Positions 55,977 to 63,289 of a stretch of DNA of 64,000 nt are shown here, piece by piece. Position 1 is the first letter of the stretch, and the number at the start of each line of letters is the position of its first letter. Origin of the DNA: a virus. The notes under the pieces were generated by a model. The model searched no databases. It saw only the letters and a list, made by a program, of their open reading frames with translations, and was not told where the DNA came from. The DNA lies in IMG/VR virus record IMGVR_UViG_3300037993_001242, positions 124,001 to 188,000 of that record; one strand, given 5' to 3'. The translations under genes and the position numbers were made by a program.

Positions 55977-56203
55977 GGTTCGTCCGGCAGTACGTCGCCT
56001 TTGTTGTATTTGCCCGCCGGGACGATCATCACGTCGTAACGGTCATTGACCTTTTCCTGCCCGGTTTGCAGCCGAAGTTCGGCGGTGTTACGGCCTGAGC
56101 CGTAACCGGGCCAACGCTTCATGTCCTTGCCAATCACGGCATCAACCTTGCGGGTGGCCTTCTCGAAAATGACCACGTCGGCACGTTCCTCTGATTTTTT
56201 CAT
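55973..56203 (-). CDS. Small charged protein
   Basis: 76 aa from ATG 56203 (MKKSEERADVVIFEKATRKV). Alpha/beta, acidic and basic patches, end YNKGDVLPDEP. Unknown. A TTG three codons upstream is a weaker alternative. Confidence 0.6.
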   Translation of the reverse strand: MKKSEERADVVIFEKATRKVDAVIGKDMKRWPGYGSGRNTAELRLQTGQEKVNDRYDVMIVPAGKYNKGDVLPDEP

Positions 56204-56204
56204 A

Positions 56205-56543
56205 TCAAGCAAGTTTCCGCTCTGAAATTAAAAACGGACTTCGATCCAACAGCAAATAGCCCAAGATGCGCGCCAAGACCCGAAACGACTCGGTTTCGGA
56301 TTCAACAATGAAACAACTGCCGAAAAGAATAACCCGCTCGCGTTTTATTCTTATGTGAGCGGTCTTGTGCGCTTTTAAAAGCCTGTTTCTTTCAACCGGA
56401 GCTTCCCGCCCGCCGTATTCTTCCAAGGCGGCGGCTTCCTGCATTTCCTTGCGCAACGCCTCCGCGTCGCCGGAATTGATCTGCCCAGCCTGCTCGGCAG
56501 CAACCGTTCCGTTCGCTAAGACTTCAAAAATTGGATCAGGCAT
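56205..56543 (-). CDS. Hypothetical protein, leaderless
   Basis: 112 aa. N-terminal MPDPIFEVLANGTVAAEQAG, a helical middle (GDAEALRKEMQEAAALEEYG) and a C-terminal half with VILFGSCFIVESETESFRVL. A conserved promoter ends 6 bases before the ATG, predicting a leaderless transcript. Unknown. Confidence 0.7.
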   Translation of the reverse strand: MPDPIFEVLANGTVAAEQAGQINSGDAEALRKEMQEAAALEEYGGREAPVERNRLLKAHKTAHIRIKRERVILFGSCFIVESETESFRVLARILGYLLLDRSPFLISERKLA

Positions 56544-56549
56544 ACGTGC

Positions 56550-56578
56550 AATGTATACGCGTAGGCTATGCGTGTCAA
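56550..56578 (-). promoter_or_regulatory. Conserved phage promoter, leaderless type
   Basis: - strand GCATTAAACTTTCCTA, TTGACA (56573-56578), 17 bp, TACATT (56550-56555), 6 bases to ATG 56543. Confidence 0.85.
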
Positions 56579-56587
56579 TAGGAAAGT

Positions 56588-56818
56588 TTAATGCACCGGG
56601 CCGTTGGTGAAGCCGACCGCCTCGCCATCCACGGTCACGATGTGCGTATCCCAGCCGATGCGGTCATCGTACATGTATTTTTCGACCTTCACCTGCTTGG
56701 GTTTGACCTTGAGCAGCGATGCCAACGCCGCGAGACTGGCATCCACTTCAATGACCGTTTCCATGGCTTCGGCCAGCGTACCTCGATGCTCCCGGAATTT
56801 GATCTTGGCTGCGCTCAT
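56588..56818 (-). CDS. Small conserved phage protein
   Basis: 76 aa. Helix (RGTLAEAMETVIEVDASLAA) followed by strands (VEKYMYDDRIGWDTHIVTVD, GEAVGFTNGPVH). The Trp-Asp-Thr-His / GEAVGFTNG strand pair is common in phage hypotheticals. Unknown function. Confidence 0.65.
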   Translation of the reverse strand: MSAAKIKFREHRGTLAEAMETVIEVDASLAALASLLKVKPKQVKVEKYMYDDRIGWDTHIVTVDGEAVGFTNGPVH

Positions 56819-57210
56819 ATCAGTTTGATGTGCTCTTCTTCGACCACGTCTACATACACGGGCTTGTTGGCCGCATCCCGCAAATGCGTCTTAACAAACG
56901 TCCCCTGCCTAACTATAAACGGCACCAACTTCGTACCGCCGTCAAAGTTCCAAACAGCGTACAAGAACAGCGGCAGTTCCCGGATGCTGTTGATCATCAA
57001 CTCCACGTTATTGGCCACGACCGCCTTCCAATCGGACAACACGGGCACACCCTTTTGTTTTTCGGTTTCCCCGACCGTGCGAATGTGGGGAATGACAACA
57101 CGCTTGTAACCCCGGAGCCGCAGGTCGTGCTCGGCCAGCCACGTGCAAAGCGGCTCGTCGTAGACGAGCTTACCATAGCCAACGTATTCGTCATCGGTAA
57201 ATTCTTTCAT
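56815..57210 (-). CDS. Hypothetical protein
   Basis: 131 aa from ATG 57210 (MKEFTDDEYVGYGKLVYDEP), overlapping the upstream stop. Beta-rich middle (LRLRGYKRVVIPHIRTVGET), C-terminal acidic end (VYVDVVEEEHIKLI). Unknown. Confidence 0.65.
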   Translation of the reverse strand: MKEFTDDEYVGYGKLVYDEPLCTWLAEHDLRLRGYKRVVIPHIRTVGETEKQKGVPVLSDWKAVVANNVELMINSIRELPLFLYAVWNFDGGTKLVPFIVRQGTFVKTHLRDAANKPVYVDVVEEEHIKLI

Positions 57211-57319
57211 TGGCGTAGGGAAGACCCAGTTTGGCAGCAATACGGCGCACCTGCTCCACGGTTTTGCCGCGTTTGATCTGGCGATAACCTTTATTGTTGT
57301 GATGCTTGCGCGTTTTCAC
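57191..57319 (-). CDS. Very small basic protein (42 aa)
   Basis: 42 aa from GTG 57319: VKTRKHHNNKGYRQIKRGKT, then VEQVRRIAAKLGLPYANERI and YR. A short basic HTH-like peptide; similar tiny proteins appear in other phages. It overlaps its neighbours by 4-20 bases. Probably nucleic-acid binding. Confidence 0.6.
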   Translation of the reverse strand: MKTRKHHNNKGYRQIKRGKTVEQVRRIAAKLGLPYANERIYR

Positions 57320-57552
57320 AGTTTGGTAGGTTGCAGGCCATCCACCCAGCTATGCGCTTTGGCTACAGCCCGTTCACGCGATTCCGTCGAATCCACCTTA
57401 TACCGAAAATGATGGTGCAACAAGTACCCACCGGTCGAGAGTGGGTCACGCACCTGAATGGTGCTGGTGCTGTTTTTACCCCGGCCCGCTTTGCCGCCGC
57501 TTTTACTGGCGTCAGCAATGACGTAACCTTTGTACTGAATGAAAAACTTCAT
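57316..57552 (-). CDS. Small protein, paralogue of the next upstream gene
   Basis: 78 aa. YKGYVIADASKSGGKAGRGK then NSTSTIQVRDP and HHHFRYKVDS. It shares Y(K/R)GYxIAxAxKxGGKAG(R)xKN and STIQVR with the 57549 protein. Unknown function. Confidence 0.65.
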   Translation of the reverse strand: MKFFIQYKGYVIADASKSGGKAGRGKNSTSTIQVRDPLSTGGYLLHHHFRYKVDSTESRERAVAKAHSWVDGLQPTKL

Positions 57553-57821
57553 GCTGGTTGAAAGAACGAATCAATCCGCTGCCGGGCTTTTTCCACAGCC
57601 ACGATCTGCTCGTCCCGCGAACCGACCGTATATCGGAACTGGCCTTTGACCAGATAGCCTTTGACCAGCGGATAACGCACCTGAATGGTGCTGGTGTGAT
57701 TCTTGTTGCGCCCAGCCTTGCCACCACGCTTATTGGCCTCGGCGATGGTGTAACCCCGGTAATTCTCCCGGCCTGTCCAGACGGGCTTGCGCAAATGAAG
57801 ATCATGTTCGGTCTGGCTCAT
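57549..57821 (-). CDS. Small protein, paralogue of 57316
   Basis: 90 aa. YRGYTIAEANKRGGKAGRNK then NHTSTIQVRYP and a FRYTVGSRDE strand. A duplicate of its neighbour with an N-terminal extension (MSQTEHDLHLRKPVWTG). Unknown function. Confidence 0.65.
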   Translation of the reverse strand: MSQTEHDLHLRKPVWTGRENYRGYTIAEANKRGGKAGRNKNHTSTIQVRYPLVKGYLVKGQFRYTVGSRDEQIVAVEKARQRIDSFFQPA

Positions 57822-58483
57822 GACAGCTTGGCCAGTTCGGCGTTGAGGCGCTCGATGATTTTAAGCCGCTCCTCGTTTTCGTCCTCGCGATAGCAGTCCA
57901 CGGTGTTGGTCTTGCGCCGATACTTGCCGCCGAAGCCGAGATGGCCTTGGAAGCGGTACTCGTCGGTCGGATCATTGGTGTGATGCAATAAAAAGTCCGT
58001 CCGCATGGACTCTGGCGCGCCGCCAATGGAGACGAGCAGATCAAAGACCTTGTTGAACTTGTCCATCGGCACGAGCGCATCCGGCGCGATCTTAATCGAG
58101 AAGTACGGCATCCCGCCGGGCATGGCCTTCCACATTTCGCGGGGCATCAACATCGAAGCCTGCCCGGTGGCAATGCCCAGCACCAGCAGTTGTTCAACGA
58201 CCAGCAGTTGTTCAACGTTGCGGTGTTCACCCCACTGCCGCCCGTCCTTGGTCATGCAGGCATTCAGGAAGCTCCAGCCGCCGCCTTTATCGGTGCGGAA
58301 TCCCTCTGGCAAACTGCTGAGCAGTTCCGCAATCTCCTGCTTGTGGCCCGCCAATCGCCCGCGATGAAAACCGAAATTGTGCAGGATGCCATTAACGATC
58401 ACCGGATCAGCCGTATCCTCGCCCTCGGCGAACAGGCAGTCCATGAAGATGGCATCGACATTTTCCGCTGTTAATTCTTTCAT
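57818..58483 (-). CDS. Hypothetical protein with a duplicated segment
   Basis: 221 aa from ATG 58483 (MKELTAENVDAIFMDCLFAE), fixed by a promoter 10 bases upstream. Mixed alpha/beta. Residues coded by 58182-58217 are a tandem copy (EQLLV twice, from an exact 18-bp repeat), a recent in-frame duplication. Unknown function. Confidence 0.7.
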   Translation of the reverse strand: MKELTAENVDAIFMDCLFAEGEDTADPVIVNGILHNFGFHRGRLAGHKQEIAELLSSLPEGFRTDKGGGWSFLNACMTKDGRQWGEHRNVEQLLVVEQLLVLGIATGQASMLMPREMWKAMPGGMPYFSIKIAPDALVPMDKFNKVFDLLVSIGGAPESMRTDFLLHHTNDPTDEYRFQGHLGFGGKYRRKTNTVDCYREDENEERLKIIERLNAELAKLS

Positions 58484-58493
58484 AATTTTCTTT

Positions 58494-58522
58494 TGTATAC
58501 GCTGTCGCGCCCGATATTTCAA
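58494..58522 (-). promoter_or_regulatory. Candidate promoter of the 58483 gene
   Basis: - strand TTGAAA (58517-58522), 17 bp, TATACA (58494-58499), 10 bases before ATG 58483. The -35 is weaker than in the other family members. Confidence 0.6.
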
Positions 58523-58534
58523 CCGGTAATTTGC

Positions 58535-59137
58535 TCAATAAAAGGCCCGGAATGAAGAACGGGCATTGGCACGCATCTGCGGGCGCGACCAAGATTCCAT
58601 CCAGACGCTGGGATTGTTGCGGTTTTTGTACTTGGCAAAACGGCGGCCCAGTTGGGCCATAAGCTTCAGGTTGTCCTCGGAAATTTCCGACCAGATGTCG
58701 AAGTAAATCACGTCGTACTTCATACCTTCCGGCGGCATCCACGTCGTGATGTCACCCTGAACGATCTTGATCTTTGGGTGCTTGTAGTGCTTGGCCACCA
58801 GATCAATCACGTCTTGGTTGATCTCCACGACCGTAATCGACTGGATTCGATCCATGTTGTCCTTCAACCCGTCCAAAACCATGCCCAAGCCCAGCCCGGC
58901 CAGCAGGACGTGGCCGTGCGCCCGATACAGGAACTCGGAATTCGTCCGGCGCTCCATTTGGGTATCGGACATCACGACCGTCCCATTGATGCGCAGGCGA
59001 GCGTAGGTGCCCTCGTAGGCCGGACTGCCATGGATCATTGACATCAGCGCGTCCAGCTTGGTCACGGTGATGCGGTCAATTTCAACATTGCCCTTTTTGA
59101 CGGGCCGAAACCGTTTGGCTAATTTGCTCAGGCTCAT
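58535..59137 (-). CDS. SAM-dependent methyltransferase / spermidine-synthase-like protein
   Basis: 200 aa. The Rossmann core is clear: HVLLAGLGLGMVLDGL (motif I, about 75-90), ITVVEINQDVIDLV (motif II acid), KIVQGDI, then YDVIYFDIWSE. Fold and length match small class-I methyltransferases and spermine/spermidine-synthase-like proteins. DNA, RNA or small-molecule substrates all remain possible. ATGA overlap with the upstream gene. Confidence 0.75.
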   Translation of the reverse strand: MSLSKLAKRFRPVKKGNVEIDRITVTKLDALMSMIHGSPAYEGTYARLRINGTVVMSDTQMERRTNSEFLYRAHGHVLLAGLGLGMVLDGLKDNMDRIQSITVVEINQDVIDLVAKHYKHPKIKIVQGDITTWMPPEGMKYDVIYFDIWSEISEDNLKLMAQLGRRFAKYKNRNNPSVWMESWSRPQMRANARSSFRAFY

Positions 59138-59517
59138 CGCATGTTCTCCTTGGTGACCAATTGAATTGTGCCGATACCACGGGGCATGAGCGCCACCGTG
59201 GAATGCCCGATGGTGCGATCTATGGCAGAATACTGAAGCTCAATGCCGTACAGCCGCTGCCCATCGCGCTCCGGGGCCAAAAAGATTTCCAGATGCACGC
59301 CCGCGTGTTCGATGGTCAAATGGTTGGTGGGCGACTGAATGAACCGCTTGACGCGGGGCGTCGAATACCACGCATCGACATAAAACGGCGACGGCGTCTG
59401 TTCGTCGGCCATCCGCGCAAGAGTGGCGTTCGCCGCATCCAATTCACGGCTGAGGTCTTTGATGTGCTCCTGTGCCCACTTGGGCAGCTTGGCGATCTGT
59501 TCGGGTGTTGGTTTCAT
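59134..59517 (-). CDS. Hypothetical phage protein
   Basis: 127 aa. A helical N-terminus (LPKWAQEHIKDLSRELDAAN) and beta domain (HLTIEHAGVHLEIFLAPERD, GQRLYGIELQYSAIDR). The PKWAQEHIKxLxRE opening recurs in phage proteins of unknown role. Confidence 0.65.
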   Translation of the reverse strand: MKPTPEQIAKLPKWAQEHIKDLSRELDAANATLARMADEQTPSPFYVDAWYSTPRVKRFIQSPTNHLTIEHAGVHLEIFLAPERDGQRLYGIELQYSAIDRTIGHSTVALMPRGIGTIQLVTKENMR

Positions 59518-59544
59518 GTTGTTTGATCTGGTTTATTTTGCGCT

Positions 59545-60090
59545 TTAGGCGGCGACCATTCTCCGGTGCAATGCGAAGAACGCTTTGATTTTGAGCCGGT
59601 ATTCTTCCACCGTCTGGCTGTTGGCCAGAAAAGCGAAAGCCGGGCAGAGACCGTTCCGTTCGTACATCGCGGCCCCAAGCAATTCAGCATGGAGTGGAGT
59701 ACGCCACGTTTGCGGGGATGCCTCCCTGCCCGGCAGAAGATTGTATTTGGCGGCCAGATGGGCGTCCTGCGGCTTGAGCCACACGTTGAGCGTAGCGCCC
59801 CGGCCCTGCTGCTTGTATTCATCAACAGCGACCCGCAGCACTTCCTCGGCGGTGCCCCGCGCATGAACGACGCGCTCGCCCCAGTGATGCTCACAGATAT
59901 AATAGCGGCGGTAATTGTTCCAGCCCATGATGATCGCATGGCCGTTGTAGTTGGCATCGGCAGCCGCGATTGCACAACCAACACTGCCTTGACCGGCAGC
60001 ATGACGGTTGATGGCGTCGATGACGCTGTAGGGTTTCTGCGGCAGGTGAAATTCCTGCATCTGGGTATTGGGTATCGGGGTTGTGTTCAT
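59545..60090 (-). CDS. Hypothetical protein
   Basis: 181 aa. Compact alpha/beta with Trp/Tyr-rich strands (HAIIMGWNNYRRYYICEHHW) and a helical end. ATGA overlap with the upstream gene. Unknown. Confidence 0.65.
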   Translation of the reverse strand: MNTTPIPNTQMQEFHLPQKPYSVIDAINRHAAGQGSVGCAIAAADANYNGHAIIMGWNNYRRYYICEHHWGERVVHARGTAEEVLRVAVDEYKQQGRGATLNVWLKPQDAHLAAKYNLLPGREASPQTWRTPLHAELLGAAMYERNGLCPAFAFLANSQTVEEYRLKIKAFFALHRRMVAA

Positions 60091-60410
60091 GCGTTCCCTT
60101 TCTTCTTGCGTTTACCGGATTGAGCGGCTTCCAGCCGCGTCAAAATTTTGAGAGCATCGTGAACCAGTTGGCCGCCTGTTCTGGGTTCTCCGATCATTAA
60201 ATCGCGTGCCCATTTTACCGTTGGTTCATCCCAATACTTGCCTTCGGTGGCTCCCATTAAAACCAGATAAGCCACGGCGCGTTTGAGCACATCGTTGCTG
60301 CCGCGCAACGCGGCATGTTCGGCCCTGATCTTGGCCAAACCAGCAGTGGAAATGTGATTGCCGAATTCATCGATGAATCGGCCCAGCGGTGTTGATTTGG
60401 TGCTGCTCAT
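60087..60410 (-). CDS. Hypothetical protein
   Basis: 107 aa, helical with basic tail (ARDLMIGEPRTGGQLVHDAL, AQSGKRKKKGNA). Unknown. ATGA overlap with both neighbours. Confidence 0.65.
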   Translation of the reverse strand: MSSTKSTPLGRFIDEFGNHISTAGLAKIRAEHAALRGSNDVLKRAVAYLVLMGATEGKYWDEPTVKWARDLMIGEPRTGGQLVHDALKILTRLEAAQSGKRKKKGNA

Positions 60411-60634
60411 GGTAGTTGATAATTGGCGGGGTCGTACACGGCAGCCAGCACATTGCGGACAACCACGCGGCCCCTGCCGGGATGATTGTGGGAACCTTTG
60501 CCGACGTGATAGCGGGTGGGAATGCGCCGGGTTATTTCACCTTGAGCCGTGCGGCCAATAATGTGCTTGGGATATTTGGCCTTGAGGCCAGCAATCAAAC
60601 GCTGCCTGCATTCTTCTAACGTTTTGGCATCCAT
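60407..60634 (-). CDS. Small basic protein, leaderless
   Basis: 75 aa from ATG 60634 (MDAKTLEECRQRLIAGLKAK). The conserved promoter's -10 ends 7 bases upstream; the longer ORF starts inside the promoter and is rejected. His/Lys/Arg-rich middle (RYHVGKGSHNHPGRGRVVVR) suggests nucleic-acid contact. Confidence 0.7.
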   Translation of the reverse strand: MDAKTLEECRQRLIAGLKAKYPKHIIGRTAQGEITRRIPTRYHVGKGSHNHPGRGRVVVRNVLAAVYDPANYQLP

Positions 60635-60641
60635 ATACACC

Positions 60642-60670
60642 AATGTAGACGATGCCACGAAATCTGTCAA
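60642..60670 (-). promoter_or_regulatory. Conserved phage promoter, leaderless type
   Basis: - strand ATTAAATTCTTCTA, TTGACA (60665-60670), 17 bp, TACATT (60642-60647), 7 bases to ATG 60634. Here the -10 is not part of GTATAC, which shows TACATT is the conserved element. Confidence 0.85.
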
Positions 60671-60697
60671 TAGAAGAATTTAATGCGTAAAACCAGC

Positions 60698-60955
60698 CTA
60701 ATATAGCCGTCTGGTCTGGTGGCCACCAATACCGCTGAATACAATATCTCTGGCCCATCGCTGAAACTGAGGATTGCTGCTGTTGATACACTGGTTGCAG
60801 ACGACATCGGCAGTGTTCCCATTTTTACTGTGCGCTCTGGCTTCCAGATGAGTCAGCGGCTCAAAGCAGATGGCGCAATGCCACGCACCCAATGCTCGAT
60901 GCACGGAGCGTTTGAAATCATTCCGGCTCCCCTCTTCTATGAACTGCTGGAACAT
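60698..60955 (-). CDS. Tag-B protein with zinc knuckle
   Basis: 85 aa. N-terminus MFQQFIEEGSRNDFKRSVHR is tag B in its I-E-E-G form. CAICFEPL and CNQCINS form a four-cysteine site. Unknown. Divergent from the 60968 gene. Confidence 0.65.
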   Translation of the reverse strand: MFQQFIEEGSRNDFKRSVHRALGAWHCAICFEPLTHLEARAHSKNGNTADVVCNQCINSSNPQFQRWARDIVFSGIGGHQTRRLY

Positions 60956-60967
60956 CGTATTTAGTGT

Positions 60968-61186
60968 ATGCCATCACAGATGAACGATTCAAACTGGTGC
61001 GGCCCCAATGCCGCTGGTATGGGCGGTACGCCCCGCACTGGCTCAGCCGACGACGGCTATGGGATGCACGGCCAAGTCTTCACCGGCGTCGCCACGCTGG
61101 GCCGAGTGTACAGCATTACCGGCCCCTATGTTGCCGGTGCCCAAGCCGCCAATACCGTGGACAGTTCCGGCACTCGCGTTTACTGA
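60968..61186 (+). CDS. Small Gly/Ala-rich + strand protein
   Basis: 72 aa (a second Met lies at residue 5). Gly/Ala/Ser/Asp-rich (GPNAAGMGGTPRTGSADDGY), no charge clusters, in a style like the 38098 and 41411 proteins. It exactly fills the gap between divergent - strand genes, overlapping the 61180 gene by 7 bases. Likely real; perhaps a fibre- or head-associated peptide. Confidence 0.5.
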   Translation: MPSQMNDSNWCGPNAAGMGGTPRTGSADDGYGMHGQVFTGVATLGRVYSITGPYVAGAQAANTVDSSGTRVY

Positions 61187-61542
61187 GTTGGGTGCGGTGG
61201 TTCGTGCCTGCTTTGGTGGGCAATTTCAAACTGCTGGCCCAACGCTCTCAACACCCGTGTCATGGCATCCAGCGCCTGCGCCATCACGTCACCGAATCCC
61301 GCGAGCATTCCCACGGTCTCGGTTACACATTTGACATGCGCTTCCTTCGACGGGAAGTGTTCCCGCTTGGCCTTGATGTGCAGTTGATCCCCCTCGATCT
61401 TGGCGCAACTCCACGAGGTCGAAAACTCGTAAAGATATTCAGTGTGGGTCTGGGAAGCCAGCAGGACGACCCCGGCGATGTCGTGCTTGGCGAGCACAAC
61501 TTTGACTTCCTCCATCGCGGTTTTAAGTTTTGGATCAGGCAT
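61180..61542 (-). CDS. Hypothetical protein
   Basis: 120 aa. Alpha/beta with VVLAKHDIAGVVLLASQTHT and IEGDQLHIKAKREHFPSKEA; His-rich tail. The core is like uncharacterised phage proteins. Unknown function. Confidence 0.65.
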   Translation of the reverse strand: MPDPKLKTAMEEVKVVLAKHDIAGVVLLASQTHTEYLYEFSTSWSCAKIEGDQLHIKAKREHFPSKEAHVKCVTETVGMLAGFGDVMAQALDAMTRVLRALGQQFEIAHQSRHEPPHPTQ

Positions 61543-61544
61543 AA

Positions 61545-61898
61545 TTAACCTCCTTTTGCTGCAACTCTACGTTTAAGTTCTGCTGAAAGTTCTTGGATCA
61601 AAAAATCTTTGTTCAGGGACTTACCCGCCCGTTTTCGTTCGGCTGAAAAATCTTCTGCGAATTCGCGAAGACTGACCAAGTCTTCGTGCGCCAGATTGTA
61701 TTTGCGGCGATACTTGTCGTGAACGATGTAGGCGGCTTTCCATTCCATGCTGCGAACCTGAGCTTGAAAATACACACCAAAATCTAACTTAGTGAGTATG
61801 TGAACCAAACGAACACCTTTGCTTGGAATTTGCTTCCCGTCCACGGTGATGAACTCTTCAACATCGATGAATTTAAAAGCATCAGGATCAAGCGCCAT
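61545..61898 (-). CDS. Protein beginning with ALDPDA
   Basis: 117 aa from ATG 61898 (MALDPDAFKFIDVEEFITVD). The start shows the post-cleavage end of tag A directly after Met, as in 35472. Basic helical body (AEDFSAERKRAGKSLNKDFL). The longer ORF start lies inside the neighbouring gene. Confidence 0.65.
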   Translation of the reverse strand: MALDPDAFKFIDVEEFITVDGKQIPSKGVRLVHILTKLDFGVYFQAQVRSMEWKAAYIVHDKYRRKYNLAHEDLVSLREFAEDFSAERKRAGKSLNKDFLIQELSAELKRRVAAKGG

Positions 61899-62142
61899 GT
61901 TTAAGTTTTGTAGCCATGGCCACAAATTGTCTACGATTTATTTCTTTGGCCCCGTACTTGACCGCCAGCGCCCGCTTCGCTTTGCAAATGTCATAGTGCG
62001 GATACCGCCGGTGCTGAAACCAACGGCGCGACACGCCAATCCGGTCAGCCATCATGTGTAGCGCTTCCTCAGTATCGGCCAGCAGGTGGCACATGATCAT
62101 CCGTCCATAGGGCCACACCGCCGCGTCCACGTAGACAGCCAT
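61888..62142 (-). CDS. DUF4031-family protein
   Basis: 84 aa from ATG 62142 (MAVYVDAAVWPYGRMI)... the family signature is MAVYVDxxxxPxGRMxMCHLLADT-Lx-MADRIG, then RYPHYDICKAKRALAV. This family is widespread in phages; function unknown. Overlaps the 61545 gene by 11 bases. Confidence 0.85.
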   Translation of the reverse strand: MAVYVDAAVWPYGRMIMCHLLADTEEALHMMADRIGVSRRWFQHRRYPHYDICKAKRALAVKYGAKEINRRQFVAMATKLKHGA

Positions 62143-62149
62143 ACTGGAT

Positions 62150-62365
62150 TTAATCAGGGTTATTTTTGTCAATGTCAGCCTCGATCCACAGCCATGCAGC
62201 ACCGATCAGCATGGCGATTGAACCCGTAACGCACGTCATTATCTTCCAGTCCTTGAAGAACATGACAACGATAAACGCCGCAAACCCAAGGCAAGCGGCA
62301 ACCAGCAGGCCGATGCCGACCCACTGGTAGATTTTAAGTATTTGTCGAGCAGTGGAGCTTTTCAT
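62150..62365 (-). CDS. Two-span membrane protein
   Basis: 71 aa. Two hydrophobic segments (WVGIGLLVAACLGFAAFIVV and MTCVTGSIAMLIGAAWLWI) with a Lys turn between and an acidic end (EADIDKNNPD). Holin-like topology; unproven. Confidence 0.6.
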   Translation of the reverse strand: MKSSTARQILKIYQWVGIGLLVAACLGFAAFIVVMFFKDWKIMTCVTGSIAMLIGAAWLWIEADIDKNNPD

Positions 62366-62369
62366 AGTA

Positions 62370-62507
62370 TCACCGGCGTCTACGTTTTATTCTTTTGGCC
62401 CGATTCTTCCGGTACTTCGGGATGTATGCAAGAACACAACGCTTGAAATCCTGTCGCGTTCCTTCCTCGACAAGCGCCAGTACGGGCAGACGCGCCAGTT
62501 TACCCAT
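62370..62507 (-). CDS. Tag-B mini-protein (45 aa)
   Basis: 45 aa: MGKLARLPVLALVEEGTRQD then FKRCVLAYIPKYRKNRAKRI and KRRRR. Tag B with a purely basic tail and nothing else, so tag plus basic tail may be the whole functional unit. Overlaps the 62500 gene by 8 bases. Too short for size-limited ORF callers. Confidence 0.65.
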   Translation of the reverse strand: MGKLARLPVLALVEEGTRQDFKRCVLAYIPKYRKNRAKRIKRRRR

Positions 62508-62718
62508 TTTTCTTCGGCTGTGGTTTCTTGGTCGGCGTCTCATTCGTCAAGTCGTACACCATGAAGTCGTCCGCCTGAATATCCTTGAGCAACGCCACCA
62601 GCGACAGGCGCATTGACCGCTTGTTCATGCGTGGCGTACTAAATGCCAACGTGCGCCGCCCGCGCCGGAAACGCCAGCGAAAATCGCAGCCTTGTTTAAA
62701 TAATTCAAGACGCAGCAT
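62500..62718 (-). CDS. Small basic protein
   Basis: 72 aa. MLRLELFKQGCDFRWRFRRG, then TPRMNKRSMRLSLVALLKDI and an acidic/Lys end (NETPTKKPQPKKNG). Unknown. Overlaps its neighbours. Confidence 0.6.
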   Translation of the reverse strand: MLRLELFKQGCDFRWRFRRGRRTLAFSTPRMNKRSMRLSLVALLKDIQADDFMVYDLTNETPTKKPQPKKNG

Positions 62719-62902
62719 GTTTCAAATACTCCTCCATGGACATTGTCCGCTCACATACTTTGCACTCCACCGTGTCGATGGTCTTGCGGCTCCATTCGCA
62801 GGTATGGGGCGCGTCCATGTTCTCTACTTGCGTGGAACCACAGTGCTCGCACGGCTTGGTGCCCGTGCGCTGCATACACCAGATACATTTAAGCCGGGGC
62901 AT
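62705..62902 (-). CDS. Small double zinc-ribbon protein
   Basis: 65 aa with three knuckles: CIWCMQR, CEHCGST and CKVCERT. A minimal rubredoxin-like/zinc-ribbon pair. It overlaps both neighbours by 14 bases. Unknown partner. Confidence 0.7.
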   Translation of the reverse strand: MPRLKCIWCMQRTGTKPCEHCGSTQVENMDAPHTCEWSRKTIDTVECKVCERTMSMEEYLKHAAS

Positions 62903-63227
62903 CGGTGGTATGGGTTTGATGTTTAAGCGCCAGAAACGCCTCGTTCTGTTCGTCGATCCGCTCGAACTCCAGCACCATGAACGCGGCGGCGCGCAGCACG
63001 TGCTTCTGGGCGTCGAACCGCTCCGGGTGCCAGTATTGCTTCGGCCACGGCCAACCGGCGTGGCAAAAGCCTTCTGGCAGCGGGCCGAACCGCTGAATTA
63101 CGACGGCGCAATCCAGATGGGTCTTGGCGGCGCGAATGTACTCGTTGTGGTTCCGTTGCAACTGGTCGATGCCGGTCGCCCGAAGTCCGTCGGCTTCCGC
63201 TTGGATTATGTCTGTGGTTAGGGTCAT
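62889..63227 (-). CDS. Conserved phage protein
   Basis: 112 aa. The order HLDCAVVIQRFGPLPEGFCH ... WPWPKQYWHPERFDAQKHVL ... ALxVLEFERIDExN matches a family seen in many phages, without known function. A strong SD AAAGGAA stands before ATG 63227. Confidence 0.7.
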   Translation of the reverse strand: MTLTTDIIQAEADGLRATGIDQLQRNHNEYIRAAKTHLDCAVVIQRFGPLPEGFCHAGWPWPKQYWHPERFDAQKHVLRAAAFMVLEFERIDEQNEAFLALKHQTHTTDAPA

Positions 63228-63289
63228 GTTTTTCCTTTCTTAAATCGATGGTCAGGGACATACGTATCCTCGTGATCTTTAGTTCGACA

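Noticed and set aside
58182-58217. CRISPR-like repeat
   Set aside because: Only two adjacent copies with no spacers, inside a gene.
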